Origin: Mycobacterium paraense
Lineage (GTDB): Bacteria > Actinomycetota > Actinomycetes > Mycobacteriales > Mycobacteriaceae
Assembly: GCF_002101815.1 (NCBI RefSeq)
Contig: NZ_LQPM01000011.1
Span: forward strand, 1-64,000
DNA length: 64,000 bases
Direction: 5' to 3'
The notes beneath the pieces are model-generated. The model did no database searches, was not told the DNA's origin, and saw only the letters and a list, made by a program, of their open reading frames with translations. Positions 1-13,776 of the stretch are shown here, in pieces. Each line of letters begins with the position of its first letter. Position 1 is the stretch's first letter. Made by a program: the position numbers and the translations under genes.

Positions 1-63
1 GTCGCCGCCCGCTCCGCCGCCTCCGCCGGCGCCACCGGCAACAACGGCGCGACGCACACCTGA
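1..63 (+). other. Possible 3' end of an upstream gene, unidentified
   Basis: One plus-strand frame is open from the window edge to a TGA at 61-63 and reads about 20 residues rich in Ala, Gly and Ser. Nothing recognisable can be assigned. The composition is compatible with a Gly-rich tail, but equally with random GC-rich sequence. From 64 to 133 there is only a short imperfect inverted repeat (76-86 against 111-124), which might act as a weak terminator for kgd, whose stop lies at 134-136. Confidence 0.2.
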
Positions 64-133
64 CGTCGCGCCCAGCGTCGAGTTGTGGTGCGAGAACGCG
101 TCTTTCGGCGACAACTGGTCGACGTTCGGCGGC

Positions 134-3898
<3,765 letters not shown>

Positions 3899-4071
3899 GG
3901 CCGCTGTTCGCCTCAATTCTTTTGCTCTGCAAGCGCTTTCCGCGCGCCTGCGCCTCTCCCGCGCCCCGATGGTGGGGCACCTCACACCCGCGCCGGTCAT
4001 CAGGACGTTGCCGCCCCAATAAAGGCTAACCTTTTGCCGGCGATCCGCGAGTGCGACCGGTGGGCGAACCG

Positions 4072-4252
4072 CTAGCCGGCCTCGTGGACCGGGGGCAACA
4101 GCCGCAGGGTGCTCGGCCCACGGCCGGGCGCGACGCGCGTGGTGGGCCGAGCACGGCGACGCGGCCCGCCGCGCCTTGCCGATCATCATCGTGTCGCCGC
4201 GCAGGGATTCCATGCCCTCAGCCGGCCGGCCTGCGCGCGGGCCGGGCCGAGC
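4072..4252 (-). pseudogene. Decayed 3' fragment of the Rv1249c-type membrane protein gene
   Basis: On the minus strand this stretch repeats the C-terminal end of the intact gene at 7172-7936. Bases 4079-4118 match 7179-7218 at 39 of 40 positions, and the final residues [14 protein letters not shown] before the stop (TAG, 4074-4072) are kept. Further upstream an AEGM-S motif and a MIGK-like motif align with AEGMASV and MVGK of the intact protein, but about 60 residues between them are missing and the frame shifts once. No start is present. It occupies the place directly upstream of kgd where Rv1249c ends in M. tuberculosis, so it is either the ancestral 3' end or a duplicate left by insertion of the PE_PGRS gene. 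The whole kgd to PE_PGRS gap (3899-4363) holds only this fragment and promoter sequence. Confidence 0.8.
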
Positions 4253-4284
4253 GATGCCCTCTATATGAAAATACCTAAAGTCGT

Positions 4285-4312
4285 TTGATTTCGATCTAAA
4301 CATGCGTATGGT
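4285..4312 (+). promoter_or_regulatory. Candidate promoter of the first PE_PGRS gene
   Basis: TTGATT (4285-4290) and TATGGT (4307-4312) are separated by 16 bases and resemble a housekeeping sigma promoter. They lie in an unusually AT-rich patch for this window. The leader of about 45 nt carries a GGGAG ribosome-binding site at 4353-4357, six bases before the ATG at 4364. Confidence 0.5.
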
Positions 4313-4363
4313 ACGGTTTCGAACCAAAACACCTCATCAGTAGTTCCTCGACGGGAGTGTGAG

Positions 4364-7114
4364 ATGTCGTCTTACCTAGTCGCAACACCTGCGGCCTTCG
4401 CCAGTGCGTCCACCGACTTGAGCGCGATCGGGGAGGCGCTCAGGGAAGCGGCCGCGGTGGCGGCGCCGTCGACGACGGGGATCGCCCCCGCAGCCCTCGA
4501 CGAGGTGTCCGCGGCGCTGACGCAGCTGTTCGGCAGTTTCGGGCAGGAGTTCCAGGCGCTGAGCGCGCAGTCGGCGGCCTTTCATGCCCAGTTCGTCCAG
4601 TTGTTGTCTTCGGGGGGGATCGCGTATGCGGCTGCCGAGGCCGCTAACTCCTCACCGCTGGGGACGTTGCAGCAGGATCTGCAGGCCCTCGCGGCGAACC
4701 CGTTCTCGCCGGTGAAGGACCTCACCGGACGCCCGTTGTTCGGTGACGGCGCCAACGGCGCGCCCGGCACCGGGCAGGCCGGTGGCGCCGGCGGGTGGCT
4801 GTTCGGCAACGGCGGCAACGGCGGGTCGGGCGCAAACGGCCCCAACGGTGGCAATGGCGGTGCCGGCGGGTCGGCGGGGCTGTGGGGCCACGGCGGTGCC
4901 GGCGGTGCCGGCGGCAACGCGACCGGCGCCGGCGGAACCGGTGGCAACGGTGGGGCAGGCGGGGCCAATGGGCTTCTCGGCGGCGGCAACGGCGGGGCCG
5001 GCGGTATAGGCGGCATGGGTGGCCAGGGCGCTGTCGGGCCGACCGGCGCGGTGGGCGTCAACAACGGCCACGGCGTTCAGGGCCTGACCGGCGGGGCAGG
5101 CGGGGCCGGCGGAGCCGGTGGGGCCAACCAGGCGCTATTCGGTGGAACCGGCGGGGCCGGCGGAGTCGGCGGTCAGGGCGGCATGGGCGGCACTGGCGGG
5201 GCCGGGGCGAGCGGTGTGGGCTCCGGCGTGGCCGGCGGCGATGGTGGTACCGGCGGGACCGGCGGTAGCGCCGGGGCCGGTGGCGCCGGTGGCGCCAACC
5301 ACGGCTTGATGTTCGGGAACGCCGGCGCGGCGGGCCACGCGGGCACCGGCGGCCAAGGCGGTTTGGGCGGTAACGGCGGCGAGGGTGATGCCGGCGCGAT
5401 CGGCACGGTGGGCGTCAGCAACGGCCAGGGCAGTCAGGGCTTCGCCGGTGGGGCCGGCGGTGCGGGCGGCACCGGCGGCAGCGCGGGTGTCGGCGGCACC
5501 AACGGCAGCGGTGGCGTCGGCGGGCATGGCGGCCTGGGCGGCAACGGTGGTGAGGGTGCCAGCGGTGTGGGCTCCGGCGTGGCCGGCGGCAAAGGCGGCG
5601 ACGGCGGTACCGGCGGCGCCGCGGGTGGCGCCGGGGCGGCCGGCACCGGTGCGGGTGCCGCGGGCACCGCGGGCCACGTGGGCACCGGCGGTAACGGCGG
5701 CCAGGGCGGCGCCGGTGGCGACGGGGATGTCGGGACGGCCGGCGCGGAGGGCGTCAACGGCGGCCTGGGTAGTGACGGCTTCGGCGGCGGGGCCGGCGGT
5801 GCGGGCGGTCACGGCGGCAACAGCGCAGCCGGCGGGACCAACGGTTCTGGCGGCCAGGGCGGCGCCGGCGGTCAGGGTGGCAACGGCGGTACCGGCGCTG
5901 ACATGACCGCGACGGGTAACGACCTCGACCACGGCGGCATCGGCGGCAAGGGCGGCGACGGCGGCGCCGCGGGCGCCGGCGGGGCGGTCGGCGCCGGCGG
6001 CACCGGCGGGACCGATGGCAATGGCGGCACCGGCGGCAACGGCGGCGACGGCGGCCACGGCGGCCAGGGCGGCCCGGGCGCTGCGCAAGCCGACCCGTCG
6101 CGGCCCAGCGGCGTTGACTCGCCTTCCGGCGGCAGCGGCGGCGGCGGTGGCAAGGGCGGCGCCGGCGGCGACGCCGGCGGCGCGACCGGCACCGGCGGCA
6201 CCGGCGGCACCGGCGGCACCGGCGGTATCGGCGGTACCGGCGGCACCAGCCCCGGTTACGGAGGGAGCTACGGCGGCTTCGGCGGCAACGGTGGACCAGG
6301 CGGCTCCGGCGGCGCCGGCGGTGGCACGCCTAACGGCGGGACCAACGGCACCGGCGGCGGCGGTGGCACCGGTGGTGCCGGCGGCACCGGCGGCTTCAAC
6401 TCGAGTGACGTCGGCAACTTGATCACCGGCGGCGGCGGTGGCGGCGGCGGTATCGGCGGGTCCGGCGGCGACGCCGGCACCGGCGTGGGCAGCGGCGGCA
6501 CCGGTGGCACCGGCGGCACCGGCGGCACCGGCGGCACCGGCAGCGAAGCCCTCAGCACCTCCGGCGGCAACGACCTGGCAATCGGTTCCGGCGGCTTCGG
6601 CGGCACCGGCGGTTCCGGTGACCTCGCCTCCGGCACTACCGGCGGCGCAGGCGGCGGCGGTGGCGGTGGCGGCGCGGGCGGTACCGTGGCGGCCGGTAAC
6701 GCCGCAGGCGGCGGCGGTGGCGGCGGCGGTGGGGCCGCATCCGCGAGCGGAACCGCCGGTAACGGCGGCGCCGGCGGGCAGGCAACGTCCTTCGCTGGCA
6801 ACGCAATCACCACCACGACCAACGGCGGCCCGGGCGGCGCCGGTGACCCAGGCGGCGCCACCGGCACCGGCACGGGTGGTGGTGGCGGCGGCGGCGCCTC
6901 CAACATCCCGGACCTCGGACTGACCGGCGACGGTTTACCCGGCGACGATGGTGTGGCCGGAGGCGCAGGCGGCGTCGGCATCGGCCAGAACAACTCCGGC
7001 GGCGCCGGCGGCACCGTCGGCAACGGTGGCCAAGGCGGCCTGTCCTTCGGCGGGATTGTCAGCGGCGCCGAGGGCCGCCCCGGGACGTACCCGGACTGGA
7101 CCGGCAACCCCTAA
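4364..7114 (+). CDS. PE_PGRS family protein (916 aa)
   Basis: Residues 1 to about 95 are a PE domain (MSSYLVATPAAFASAS start, YAAAEAAN near its end) that directs export by a type VII (ESX-5-type) system. The linker motif TGRPLFGDGANG follows near 120, and then about 790 residues of Gly-Gly-X / Gly-Asn-Gly repeats make up the PGRS domain. The tail EGRPGTYPDWTGNP is not repetitive. The protein probably sits at the mycobacterial outer surface; a molecular role cannot be read from the sequence. M. tuberculosis has no PE_PGRS gene between kgd and Rv1249c, so this is a lineage-specific insertion, flanked on the left by a broken copy of the downstream neighbour. The start is supported by the GGGAG site and by the invariant PE N-terminus. 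Confidence 0.95.
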   Translation: MSSYLVATPAAFASASTDLSAIGEALREAAAVAAPSTTGIAPAALDEVSAALTQLFGSFGQEFQALSAQSAAFHAQFVQLLSSGGIAYAAAEAANSSPLGTLQQDLQALAANPFSPVKDLTGRPLFGDGANGAPGTGQAGGAGGWLFGNGGNGGSGANGPNGGNGGAGGSAGLWGHGGAGGAGGNATGAGGTGGNGGAGGANGLLGGGNGGAGGIGGMGGQGAVGPTGAVGVNNGHGVQGLTGGAGGAGGAGGANQALFGGTGGAGGVGGQGGMGGTGGAGASGVGSGVAGGDGGTGGTGGSAGAGGAGGANHGLMFGNAGAAGHAGTGGQGGLGGNGGEGDAGAIGTVGVSNGQGSQGFAGGAGGAGGTGGSAGVGGTNGSGGVGGHGGLGGNGGEGASGVGSGVAGGKGGDGGTGGAAGGAGAAGTGAGAAGTAGHVGTGGNGGQGGAGGDGDVGTAGAEGVNGGLGSDGFGGGAGGAGGHGGNSAAGGTNGSGGQGGAGGQGGNGGTGADMTATGNDLDHGGIGGKGGDGGAAGAGGAVGAGGTGGTDGNGGTGGNGGDGGHGGQGGPGAAQADPSRPSGVDSPSGGSGGGGGKGGAGGDAGGATGTGGTGGTGGTGGIGGTGGTSPGYGGSYGGFGGNGGPGGSGGAGGGTPNGGTNGTGGGGGTGGAGGTGGFNSSDVGNLITGGGGGGGGIGGSGGDAGTGVGSGGTGGTGGTGGTGGTGSEALSTSGGNDLAIGSGGFGGTGGSGDLASGTTGGAGGGGGGGGAGGTVAAGNAAGGGGGGGGGAASASGTAGNGGAGGQATSFAGNAITTTTNGGPGGAGDPGGATGTGTGGGGGGGASNIPDLGLTGDGLPGDDGVAGGAGGVGIGQNNSGGAGGTVGNGGQGGLSFGGIVSGAEGRPGTYPDWTGNP

Positions 7115-7134
7115 CACCCGTTACTAGAAGAGTC

Positions 7135-7178
7135 GGGGTGGCCCGGCGCTGCGGATAACCGCGGCGCCCGGTCACCCC
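7135..7178. terminator. Strong hairpin between convergent genes
   Basis: Two 20-base arms flank the loop ATAA. Pairing needs one C-C mismatch and two G-U wobbles, and the other 17 pairs are Watson-Crick. It lies 20 bases after the PE_PGRS stop and includes the stop codon of the converging gene (7172-7174), so it could end transcription in both directions. There is no T-tract, as is common for mycobacterial terminators. Confidence 0.75.
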
Positions 7179-7936
7179 GCCTCGTGGACCGGGGGCAACA
7201 GCCGCAGCGTGCTCGGCCAACGGGCGGGCGGGGACCCGAACGCGTGGCGGGCGTTGCTGACGATCTTTTTGCCGACCATCCGGTTGCCGGCGCCGCCGAT
7301 CACCGCCCCGATGCCCACCGGCAGCGCCTTGCCGAACATCAGCGCACCCTTGCGCACCGTGTACCGCTTGACGAAGTACTTGAGCATCCGCGTGTTCAAC
7401 CGGCCCAGCGTCGGCAATGGCACCGACGCCATGCCCTCGGCCAGCCAGCCACCCTGGGTGCGGCCCGGGCCGATCAACTCGCCGATCGCGCGACGGCTGT
7501 CGTCCCCGACCAGGACGGCCAGCACCAGCGCGCGGCGTCGTTCGCGGTGGTCGGCCGGGATGTTGTACACCGCGGCCTTCGCCAGCACGAACAGGGCGGT
7601 GGCCTCGACGAAGAACACGGTCTCCCCGGCGCCCGCGGACACCGCCGTCAGCGTGCCGACCCCGGGGAACGTCGCTGCCGACCCGACCGCGGCCCCGCTG
7701 GCCGTCAGCGCGGCCAGGTAGCGCTTTTCCAGCTTGGCGTCGATCTCGGCCGGGCTGGCTCCCGGGTGCGCCCGCCGCAGCCGCGTGACGTAGGCCTCCG
7801 CCGCGGGGCCGTGGATGCGCGTGCTGCGCTCGATGACCTGCGCCAATGCGCGCGCCGATGCCTTGGGCCGACCCCCGTCGTCCGGCGTCTGGTCCAGCTT
7901 GGACATATGTGAAGCTCTGTTCCGTCGGGCTCGCAT
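7172..7936 (-). CDS. Conserved membrane-associated protein, Rv1249c type
   Basis: Protein of about 254 residues without a recognised catalytic motif. It has Gly/Ala-rich apolar segments around the ATFPGVGTLTAVSAG and GETVFFVEATALFVLAKAA stretches that could enter or line a membrane, and a basic C-terminal third. Position and length match M. tuberculosis Rv1249c, a membrane protein of unknown role. The ATG at 7936 was chosen because AGGAGAGG lies just upstream; a second ATG at 7906 has no such site. A broken copy of its 3' end lies on the other side of the PE_PGRS gene at 4072-4252. The strand and spacing show that it is transcribed alone, diverging from the MFS gene at 8102. Confidence 0.8.
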   Translation of the reverse strand: MRARRNRASHMSKLDQTPDDGGRPKASARALAQVIERSTRIHGPAAEAYVTRLRRAHPGASPAEIDAKLEKRYLAALTASGAAVGSAATFPGVGTLTAVSAGAGETVFFVEATALFVLAKAAVYNIPADHRERRRALVLAVLVGDDSRRAIGELIGPGRTQGGWLAEGMASVPLPTLGRLNTRMLKYFVKRYTVRKGALMFGKALPVGIGAVIGGAGNRMVGKKIVSNARHAFGSPPARWPSTLRLLPPVHEAG

Positions 7937-8101
7937 ACTGCCTCTCCTGGCCTTTCCCCGCCGCATAGCGTCCTTTCCAGGCTAACCCGGCTTTGCCAAT
8001 ACGTAGGTCGGTCGCGATGCCCGAGGTGTTAGTCGATTGCCGCATCGGGATAATGCGGGCAGGGTGAGGTTTCGGGCCGTTCGTTTCCAGGGGGAGGCCA
8101 C

Positions 8102-9853
8102 ATGACCAGGGCGACGTCGAGTCGCGCCGACTTCATGACGCGGTGGAACTCCGCGATGGCTTCGAATGCGCGCGGCGCCGGGAATCCCTGGAACGCGCTC
8201 TGGGCGATGATGGTCGGCTTCTTCATGATCATGGTCGACTCGACCATCGTCGTGATCGCCAACCCGACCATCAAGTCCGACCTGCACACCGGCTACGCCA
8301 CCGTGGTCTGGGTGACCAGCGCCTACCTGTTGGGATACGGCGTCGTGCTGCTGGTGGCCGGCCGGCTCGGCGACCGGTTCGGCACCAAGAACCTCTACCT
8401 GATCGGGCTGGCGGTCTTCACCGCCGCATCGATGTGGTGCGGGTTGTCGGGCAGCGCCGCCATGCTTATCGCGGCCCGGGTGGTCCAGGGCGTGGGGGCC
8501 GGGGTGCTCACCCCGCAGACCCTGTCGACGATCACCAGGATCTTTCCGCCCGAGCGGCGCGGGGTGGCGGTGAGCCTGTGGGGCTCCACCGCCGGCGTGG
8601 CCACCCTGGTCGGCCCGCTGGCCGGCGGCGCGCTGGTCGACGGGTTGGGCTGGCAATGGATCTTCTTCGTCAACGTCCCCATCGGCGTCGTCGGGCTGGC
8701 GTTGGCCGTGTGGGGAATTCCCGTGCTGCCCACCCAGGCGCACCGGTTCGACCTGGTCGGTGTCGGGCTGTCCGCGCTGGGCATGTTCTTGATCGTGTTC
8801 GGCCTGCAGGAGGGGCAGGCCGGCCACTGGCAGCCCTGGGTGTGGGCGATGATCGTTGCCGGCCTCGGGTTCATGTCGGTGTTCGTCTACTGGCAGGCCG
8901 TCAACTCCCGCGAGCCGCTGATCCCGCTGCAGGTCTTCGCCGACCGCGACTTCACCGTTTGCAACGCCGGGGTCGCCGTCACCGCGTTCGCGACGACCGC
9001 GATGATGCTGCCGGTGCCGTTCTTCTTGCAGGCCGGCTGCGGCCTGTCGCCGACGCGCTCGGCCCTGGTGATCGCGCCGATGGCGGTCACCGGCGGCGTG
9101 CTGGCGCCGTTCGCGGGCATGATCGTCGACCGCTACCACCCGCGCCCGGTGCTCGGATTCGGGTTTTCGATGATGGCGATCGGGCTGACCTGGCTTTCGT
9201 TCGAGATGTCCCCGTCGACGCCTATCTGGCGGCTGCTGCTGCCGTTCGCGATCATCGGCGTCGGGAGCGCGTTCGTGTGGGCGCCGCTGACGGCCACCGC
9301 CACGCGCAACCTGCCCGACGACCTGGCCGGGACGGGCTCGGGCGTGTACAACGCGGTGCGCCAGCTCGGCGCGGTGCTGGGCAGCGCGGGCATGGCCGCG
9401 TTCATGACGTGGCGGATCGGCGCCGAGATGCCGTGGGCCGGCCCGGTCGGCGACGACACCGCCTCCGCGCAGCTGCCCGAGTTCCTGCGCGCGCCGTTTT
9501 CCACCGCGATGGCGCAGTCGGTGCTGTTGCCCGCGTTCATCGCACTGTTCGGCATCATCGCCGCGCTGTTCCTGCTTGGGTTCGCCCGCTCTCCGGTGAC
9601 GCCCTGGGATCCGGCCGACGAGGGCGACGTCGCGGACGACGACTATGACGACGACGAGTACGTCGAGTTCATTCTGCTTCGCGAGCCGGACGTCGGCCCC
9701 GCGCCGCGGCTGGGGCCGATCGGCCTTGCCCACAAGGGTTCTCGTGTCGAGGGCGGGCACCCGCCGCGCCCGATGGTGTCGCCGGGCCACCGCTACCGGC
9801 CCGATCCGGACGAGGCCCCCACCGGCTACGGCCGGCACTCGTCGGCCGATTAG
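8102..9853 (+). CDS. MFS multidrug-type exporter, DHA2 family (Rv1250 ortholog)
   Basis: Protein of 583 residues with about 14 predicted membrane spans and the DHA2 hallmarks: a first helix with [16 protein letters not shown], the motif A loop [14 protein letters not shown], and the motif C region ([23 protein letters not shown]). It should be a proton-driven exporter in the inner membrane; the substrate is unknown. A cytoplasmic acidic tail ([15 protein letters not shown]) and a Pro/Arg-rich C-terminus follow the last span. GGGGGAGG six bases upstream supports the ATG at 8102. The stop overlaps by four bases the stop of the converging gene at 9850. It corresponds by position and length to M. 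tuberculosis Rv1250. Confidence 0.93.
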   Translation: MTRATSSRADFMTRWNSAMASNARGAGNPWNALWAMMVGFFMIMVDSTIVVIANPTIKSDLHTGYATVVWVTSAYLLGYGVVLLVAGRLGDRFGTKNLYLIGLAVFTAASMWCGLSGSAAMLIAARVVQGVGAGVLTPQTLSTITRIFPPERRGVAVSLWGSTAGVATLVGPLAGGALVDGLGWQWIFFVNVPIGVVGLALAVWGIPVLPTQAHRFDLVGVGLSALGMFLIVFGLQEGQAGHWQPWVWAMIVAGLGFMSVFVYWQAVNSREPLIPLQVFADRDFTVCNAGVAVTAFATTAMMLPVPFFLQAGCGLSPTRSALVIAPMAVTGGVLAPFAGMIVDRYHPRPVLGFGFSMMAIGLTWLSFEMSPSTPIWRLLLPFAIIGVGSAFVWAPLTATATRNLPDDLAGTGSGVYNAVRQLGAVLGSAGMAAFMTWRIGAEMPWAGPVGDDTASAQLPEFLRAPFSTAMAQSVLLPAFIALFGIIAALFLLGFARSPVTPWDPADEGDVADDDYDDDEYVEFILLREPDVGPAPRLGPIGLAHKGSRVEGGHPPRPMVSPGHRYRPDPDEAPTGYGRHSSAD

Positions 9854-12800
9854 TCGCGCGTCAGCGCCAGAAATGCGCCCAGGTCGACCAGGCCCGCGGG
9901 GGTGCCCGGCAGATACTCGGTGAGCAGCCGCGAGCGGACGATCACCGCGGCGTACTGCGCCCGGCTGACCGCCACGTTGAGCCGGTTCCTGTTGAGCAGG
10001 AACGAGATTCCGCGTGGCACCACGTCGACCGACGACGCCGTCATCGACACGAAGACCACCGGCGCCTGCCCGCCCTGAAACTTGTCGACAGTGCCGACCC
10101 GGACGGCGCCGAGCTTCGCGGAAGCCAGCCGCCGGCGGATCAGCGTCACCTGGGCGTTGTAGGGGGCCAGCACCATCACGTCGGAGGCGGCCAACGGCCG
10201 GCAGCCGTGCTCGTCGGTCCACGACCGGCCGAGGATTTCCCCGATCTGCGCGACGATCGCGTCCGCCTCCTCGGGGCTCTCGGTCGAGTTGCCTTGGTGG
10301 GCAACGGCGCTGACGTGCACGCCGGGCGGGTAGCCGGCGAGGTGGCGCGCCGCGGCGCACTCGTGGGAGTGCAGCCTGCCCTCGTAGGACAGCGCGGACA
10401 CGGCGGCGCAGACGGCCGGGTGCATGCGGTAGGAGCGGTCCAGGAAATAGCCGCGCTCGTCGGGCAGCGTGCGCCCGCCGTCCACCAGCCAGGCCAACGC
10501 CGACGTGTCGACCGGTTCCGGATGCGTGCCCTGGCTGACCTGCGGCAGCTGCTGGGGATCGCCGAGCAGCAGCAGGTTGGCGGCCGCCGGCGCCACCGCG
10601 ATGGTGTTGGCCAGGCAGAACTGGCCCGCCTCGTCGATCACCAGCAGGTCCAGCGCGCCCGGCGGGACCCGGCTGGCGTTGGCGAAATCCCATGCGGTGC
10701 CGCCGATCACGCAACCGGGGCCGGCGATGAACGCCGTGTACTCGTTGGACTCGATCTCCTGCCAGCGGGGCGCGTCGCGGCCCGCGGGCTTCTTCGCAAC
10801 CCGCGCCGGGTCCAGGCCGGCGTCGATCAGGCAGTCCAACAGGTTCTCCACCGTGGCGTGGGATTGCGCCACCACGCCGACGCGCCAGCCGTGGCCGGTG
10901 ACCAATCGTTCGATGACGCGGGCCGCGGTGTGCGTCTTTCCAGTGCCCGGCGGCCCGTGCACCGCCAGGTACGACAAGTCCAGATCGAGGGCCGCGGCGG
11001 TGATGTCGGCGACCGTGTCCCCGCTGCGGGGCAGCGGGCCGGCGCTGCGGGTCCGGGGCGCGCGGCGCAGCAGGATGTCGGCCACGGCGCTGCGCGGCAG
11101 GCGTGGCAACCCGGCCGCCACCGCGGCGGCGGTCGTTTCGATCGACTCCCGCAGCGCCGTCGTCGGGATCGGTGGGCCCGGGGCGAGCGCGAACGGCAGC
11201 TGGTGAAAGGTGTTGCCGTCGTTGCCGACTCGCTCCACAATGGTGACCGTCGTGGGCACCGCCGGGTCGTCGCACGCGATGACCTCGGCGCGGCCGGCCG
11301 CGCGCCGGTCCGGGTTGTCGGTCATGCCCGGCGGGGCCGGCGGCTCGTAGAGCGCGAAGACATTTTTCATCAGGTCGCCGCGCGCCAGCTGCCCGTGGAG
11401 CCGCACCTGGCGCCGCGGCTTGCGCCCGCGCGGCGGGGTGTGCCAGTCGGCGTCGACCGACGCCGACTCGGCCAGGAAGACGTCGGTGTCGTCGGACCAC
11501 TCCTCGACCGGGAAGTTCAGCCGGTCGAAATGCGCCCACCAGAACGGCTTGTCCTCGCGCCGGTGGTAGCCGCGGGCCGCCGACACCAGGGCCACCGCAG
11601 TCTGCTCGGGCGAGCGGGCGCCGACTCCGGCGTCGCCGGTGAACGCCGACAGTGTCACCGCCAGCCGGTCGCGGTCCTCGACGGTGTTGCCCTCCGGAAC
11701 GGGTTGGGCGCCAATCGGTACGACGCCGGACTCGTACGCGCGCAGCATCAGCCAGTTGCGCAGCTCACGGGTGGAGCGGCAATCGTAGTGGTTGTAGTCC
11801 TCGATCTCCTTGAGCACGGACGCGGCGTCGTCGTGCCGGCCCGCGGCGCGCAGCTCGCAGTAGCGGGCGTAGGAGGTGATCGACTCGGCGGCCGTGGTGA
11901 CGTCACCGGCGCGCAGCTGCGCCCCCATGTAGAGCGGCTCGAGCGCCTTGAGGCTGAACGACTCCGCGCCCACCCGAATGCTCTTGCGCACCAGGGGATA
12001 AAGGTCGACGAGGGTACCGCTGCGCAGCAGCTCGTCCACGTCGTCCTCGCCGACCCCGTACCGCCCGGCGAGCCGCAGCAGCGCCGTCTTTTCGTAGGGG
12101 GCGTAGTGGTAGATGTGCAGGTTGGGCCGGCGCTTGCGGCGCTTCTTGACCATCGCCAGGAAGTCGATGAGCGCGGCGCGCTCGTCCACCCGGTCGTGCG
12201 CCCACAGCGCCTGGAAGTTTCCCGTGGCGTCCAGAACGCCGAAGAGATACTCGAGGCCCCAGTCGTGTGCGTCGGCCGTCCACAGCGGGTCGCCCTCGAA
12301 GTCGAAGAACAGGTCACCGGGGTCCGGCTCGGGCAGCAGGGTCAGCGGCTGCGGGTCGACTATCTCGAATTGCGGGATTTGGGTGTCGCGCTGGCGCAGT
12401 TGCAGTTTGGCCTGCGCCGTCAGCTTGGCGAGCGCCGAGGGCGCCAGGTCGGGCACCGCGCCGCTGTGGTCGGCCAGCGCGGAGATGGTGGTGATGCCGG
12501 CATCGATCAGCCTGTCCCGCTGGGTGATTCGCATGCCGGCGACCAGCAGCAGGTCATCGGTGGCGCGCAGCTGCTCGGTGCACAGCGGGCAGCGAAAGCA
12601 GGCGGCCACGCCGTCGTCGTCCCAGCGCACCGGGGCACCCGCGGCGTGATGCTCGTCGAGCAGCCGCTGTAGATGCGCGCGCTGCGAACGGTAGACGGGA
12701 ATGAGGTCACCGACCCGGTAGCGCACGACCGTGCCGTCGCCCAGCTCCAGTTCCGCCTCAGGCGCCACCGCGACGCCCGAGTCGGCGAGCGCGTCGGCGT

Positions 12801-13245
12801 AGGCCGCCAGCTGCAGCAACGCGGTGACCTTGGGCGAGCGCGCCAGCTTGGTGTCGGTGACCCGGTAGCGGTCGCCGTCGAGCACCAGGAAGTCGGCGAA
12901 GCCGACGAAGCGCCCGTCGAACATCGCGGCCTGATAGACCACGGGCGCGCGGCCGGCGACGGCGCGCCGGGTGGCCTCGGCCGCGGCGGCCAGCCCGGCG
13001 ACGGTGTATGCCGGACGGCCGATGATCGCGACGCCATCGCCGAACTCGTCGCGGAATCGGTCGAGGCGGCGCCGCTCGTGTTCGGTGCCGAGGGAGGCGA
13101 TTCGCGCGAACAGTTCGTCCTCGACGCTGACCGGGGGACCCCAGCCGAGTTTGGCGTCGAAATCCCGCAGCAGGGCGTACTCGCAGCGGGCGGCCGCCGC
13201 GAGATCCGACGCGCTGTAGACGATCCTGTCGCCGGTGACGAACAC
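9850..13245 (-). CDS. RecB-like nuclease fused to superfamily 1 helicase (Rv1251c ortholog)
   Basis: Large two-part protein (about 1131 residues). The N-terminal part resembles the TM0106-type RecB nuclease family: an early cysteine (AARCEYALL), a later cluster CFRCPLC that could hold a metal or iron-sulphur centre, and an RNase H-like exonuclease region with [10 protein letters not shown] and [12 protein letters not shown]. The C-terminal part is a DNA2/UPF1-like helicase with Walker A GPPGTGKT, Walker [16 protein letters not shown] and LNVAVSRAQ. It probably processes DNA or RNA ends in the cytoplasm, but its substrate is not known. The GTG at 13243-13245 is chosen because TAGAGT (13258-13253) lies seven bases before it, the leaderless layout; the conserved N-terminus starts there as well. 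Confidence 0.9.
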   Translation of the reverse strand: MFVTGDRIVYSASDLAAAARCEYALLRDFDAKLGWGPPVSVEDELFARIASLGTEHERRRLDRFRDEFGDGVAIIGRPAYTVAGLAAAAEATRRAVAGRAPVVYQAAMFDGRFVGFADFLVLDGDRYRVTDTKLARSPKVTALLQLAAYADALADSGVAVAPEAELELGDGTVVRYRVGDLIPVYRSQRAHLQRLLDEHHAAGAPVRWDDDGVAACFRCPLCTEQLRATDDLLLVAGMRITQRDRLIDAGITTISALADHSGAVPDLAPSALAKLTAQAKLQLRQRDTQIPQFEIVDPQPLTLLPEPDPGDLFFDFEGDPLWTADAHDWGLEYLFGVLDATGNFQALWAHDRVDERAALIDFLAMVKKRRKRRPNLHIYHYAPYEKTALLRLAGRYGVGEDDVDELLRSGTLVDLYPLVRKSIRVGAESFSLKALEPLYMGAQLRAGDVTTAAESITSYARYCELRAAGRHDDAASVLKEIEDYNHYDCRSTRELRNWLMLRAYESGVVPIGAQPVPEGNTVEDRDRLAVTLSAFTGDAGVGARSPEQTAVALVSAARGYHRREDKPFWWAHFDRLNFPVEEWSDDTDVFLAESASVDADWHTPPRGRKPRRQVRLHGQLARGDLMKNVFALYEPPAPPGMTDNPDRRAAGRAEVIACDDPAVPTTVTIVERVGNDGNTFHQLPFALAPGPPIPTTALRESIETTAAAVAAGLPRLPRSAVADILLRRAPRTRSAGPLPRSGDTVADITAAALDLDLSYLAVHGPPGTGKTHTAARVIERLVTGHGWRVGVVAQSHATVENLLDCLIDAGLDPARVAKKPAGRDAPRWQEIESNEYTAFIAGPGCVIGGTAWDFANASRVPPGALDLLVIDEAGQFCLANTIAVAPAAANLLLLGDPQQLPQVSQGTHPEPVDTSALAWLVDGGRTLPDERGYFLDRSYRMHPAVCAAVSALSYEGRLHSHECAAARHLAGYPPGVHVSAVAHQGNSTESPEEADAIVAQIGEILGRSWTDEHGCRPLAASDVMVLAPYNAQVTLIRRRLASAKLGAVRVGTVDKFQGGQAPVVFVSMTASSVDVVPRGISFLLNRNRLNVAVSRAQYAAVIVRSRLLTEYLPGTPAGLVDLGAFLALTRD

Positions 13246-13252
13246 AGCTGCA

Positions 13253-13389
13253 ACTCTAGGCGAGGGGACCGACATAAAGGCCGAACTTTTGGGTCGGGAC
13301 CTGGCTCGGCGGCGAAACCTTCTGTGCGGCAGGAAAAGTGGACGGGTCGCAGGGGTGCCTGCTACCGCCGCCCACCCAGGCGGTAGCGT
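13253..13389. promoter_or_regulatory. Divergent leaderless promoters
   Basis: Two -10 elements point away from each other: TAGAGT on the minus strand (13253-13258), seven bases before the GTG of the nuclease-helicase, and TAGCGT on the plus strand (13384-13389), six bases before the GTG at 13396. Both fit TANNNT followed by a start codon at the expected transcription start. No clear -35 element or operator was seen between them. Confidence 0.6.
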
Positions 13390-13395
13390 CACCGG

Positions 13396-13758
13396 GTGAT
13401 CGTTACCGGGGCCTTTCTTGCCGAGTCGGCCGCGGTGGTCGACAACAAGCTGGACGTGCATGGTGGCGTGCTGTCCCGGTTCATGGTGGGGCCCGACCGG
13501 TTGGCCCGCTTTTTGCTTGTCGTGCTCACGCAATCCGAGGCCGACGACGCGGACGGCCGGGTCAACGCCGAGATTTGGCCCCCGACGGGCGACGAGCCGC
13601 GGCGACTGGCCTTCCAGATGCCCGCGGAGGCCACGGTCGGCGAAATCGGCTTCGCCTTCTTCCCCGTCGAGGTGAGCTTGCCCGTCGACGGCCGGTGGGT
13701 GATCGTCGTCGCCGGCGGGCCCGGGGTGATCTCGCTTCCGCTCGTCGTCGGCAGCTGA
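13396..13758 (+). CDS. Small conserved hypothetical protein (DUF6941-like)
   Basis: Protein of 120 residues with no signal peptide or membrane span. The pattern of hydrophobic strands (AVVDNKLDVHGGVLSRF, RWVIVVAGGPGVISLPLVV) suggests a small all-beta cytoplasmic domain. The opening MIVTGAFLAESA followed by HGG resembles the DUF6941 family of actinobacteria, an assignment made from memory of the motif. I recall no counterpart at this place in M. tuberculosis H37Rv, where Rv1251c and lprE are neighbours. GTG start placed six bases after a -10 element. Function unknown. Confidence 0.7.
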   Translation: MIVTGAFLAESAAVVDNKLDVHGGVLSRFMVGPDRLARFLLVVLTQSEADDADGRVNAEIWPPTGDEPRRLAFQMPAEATVGEIGFAFFPVEVSLPVDGRWVIVVAGGPGVISLPLVVGS

Positions 13759-13776
13759 CGAAGGCCGCCGGTCGGC

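Noticed and set aside
4016..4034. IdeR iron-box-like sequence around AGGCTAACCT
   Set aside because: Only the right half fits the 19-bp consensus; the left half does not. The core may simply contain a -10 element on the minus strand.
3899..4327. In-frame N-terminal extension of kgd up to 4327
   Set aside because: It runs through the decayed Rv1249c-type fragment and has no similarity to the KGD family; the conserved start is at 3898.
4730..7060. Dense GGCGGCAAC-type tandem repeats as a possible CRISPR or minisatellite array
   Set aside because: They are in-frame PGRS codon repeats within a PE_PGRS protein, without spacers; the same holds for 21500-23700 and 52790-53750.
9850..13245. RecB-nuclease/helicase fusion as a new phage-defence system
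   Set aside because: It is the conserved Rv1251c-type gene in a core context, without other defence genes nearby.
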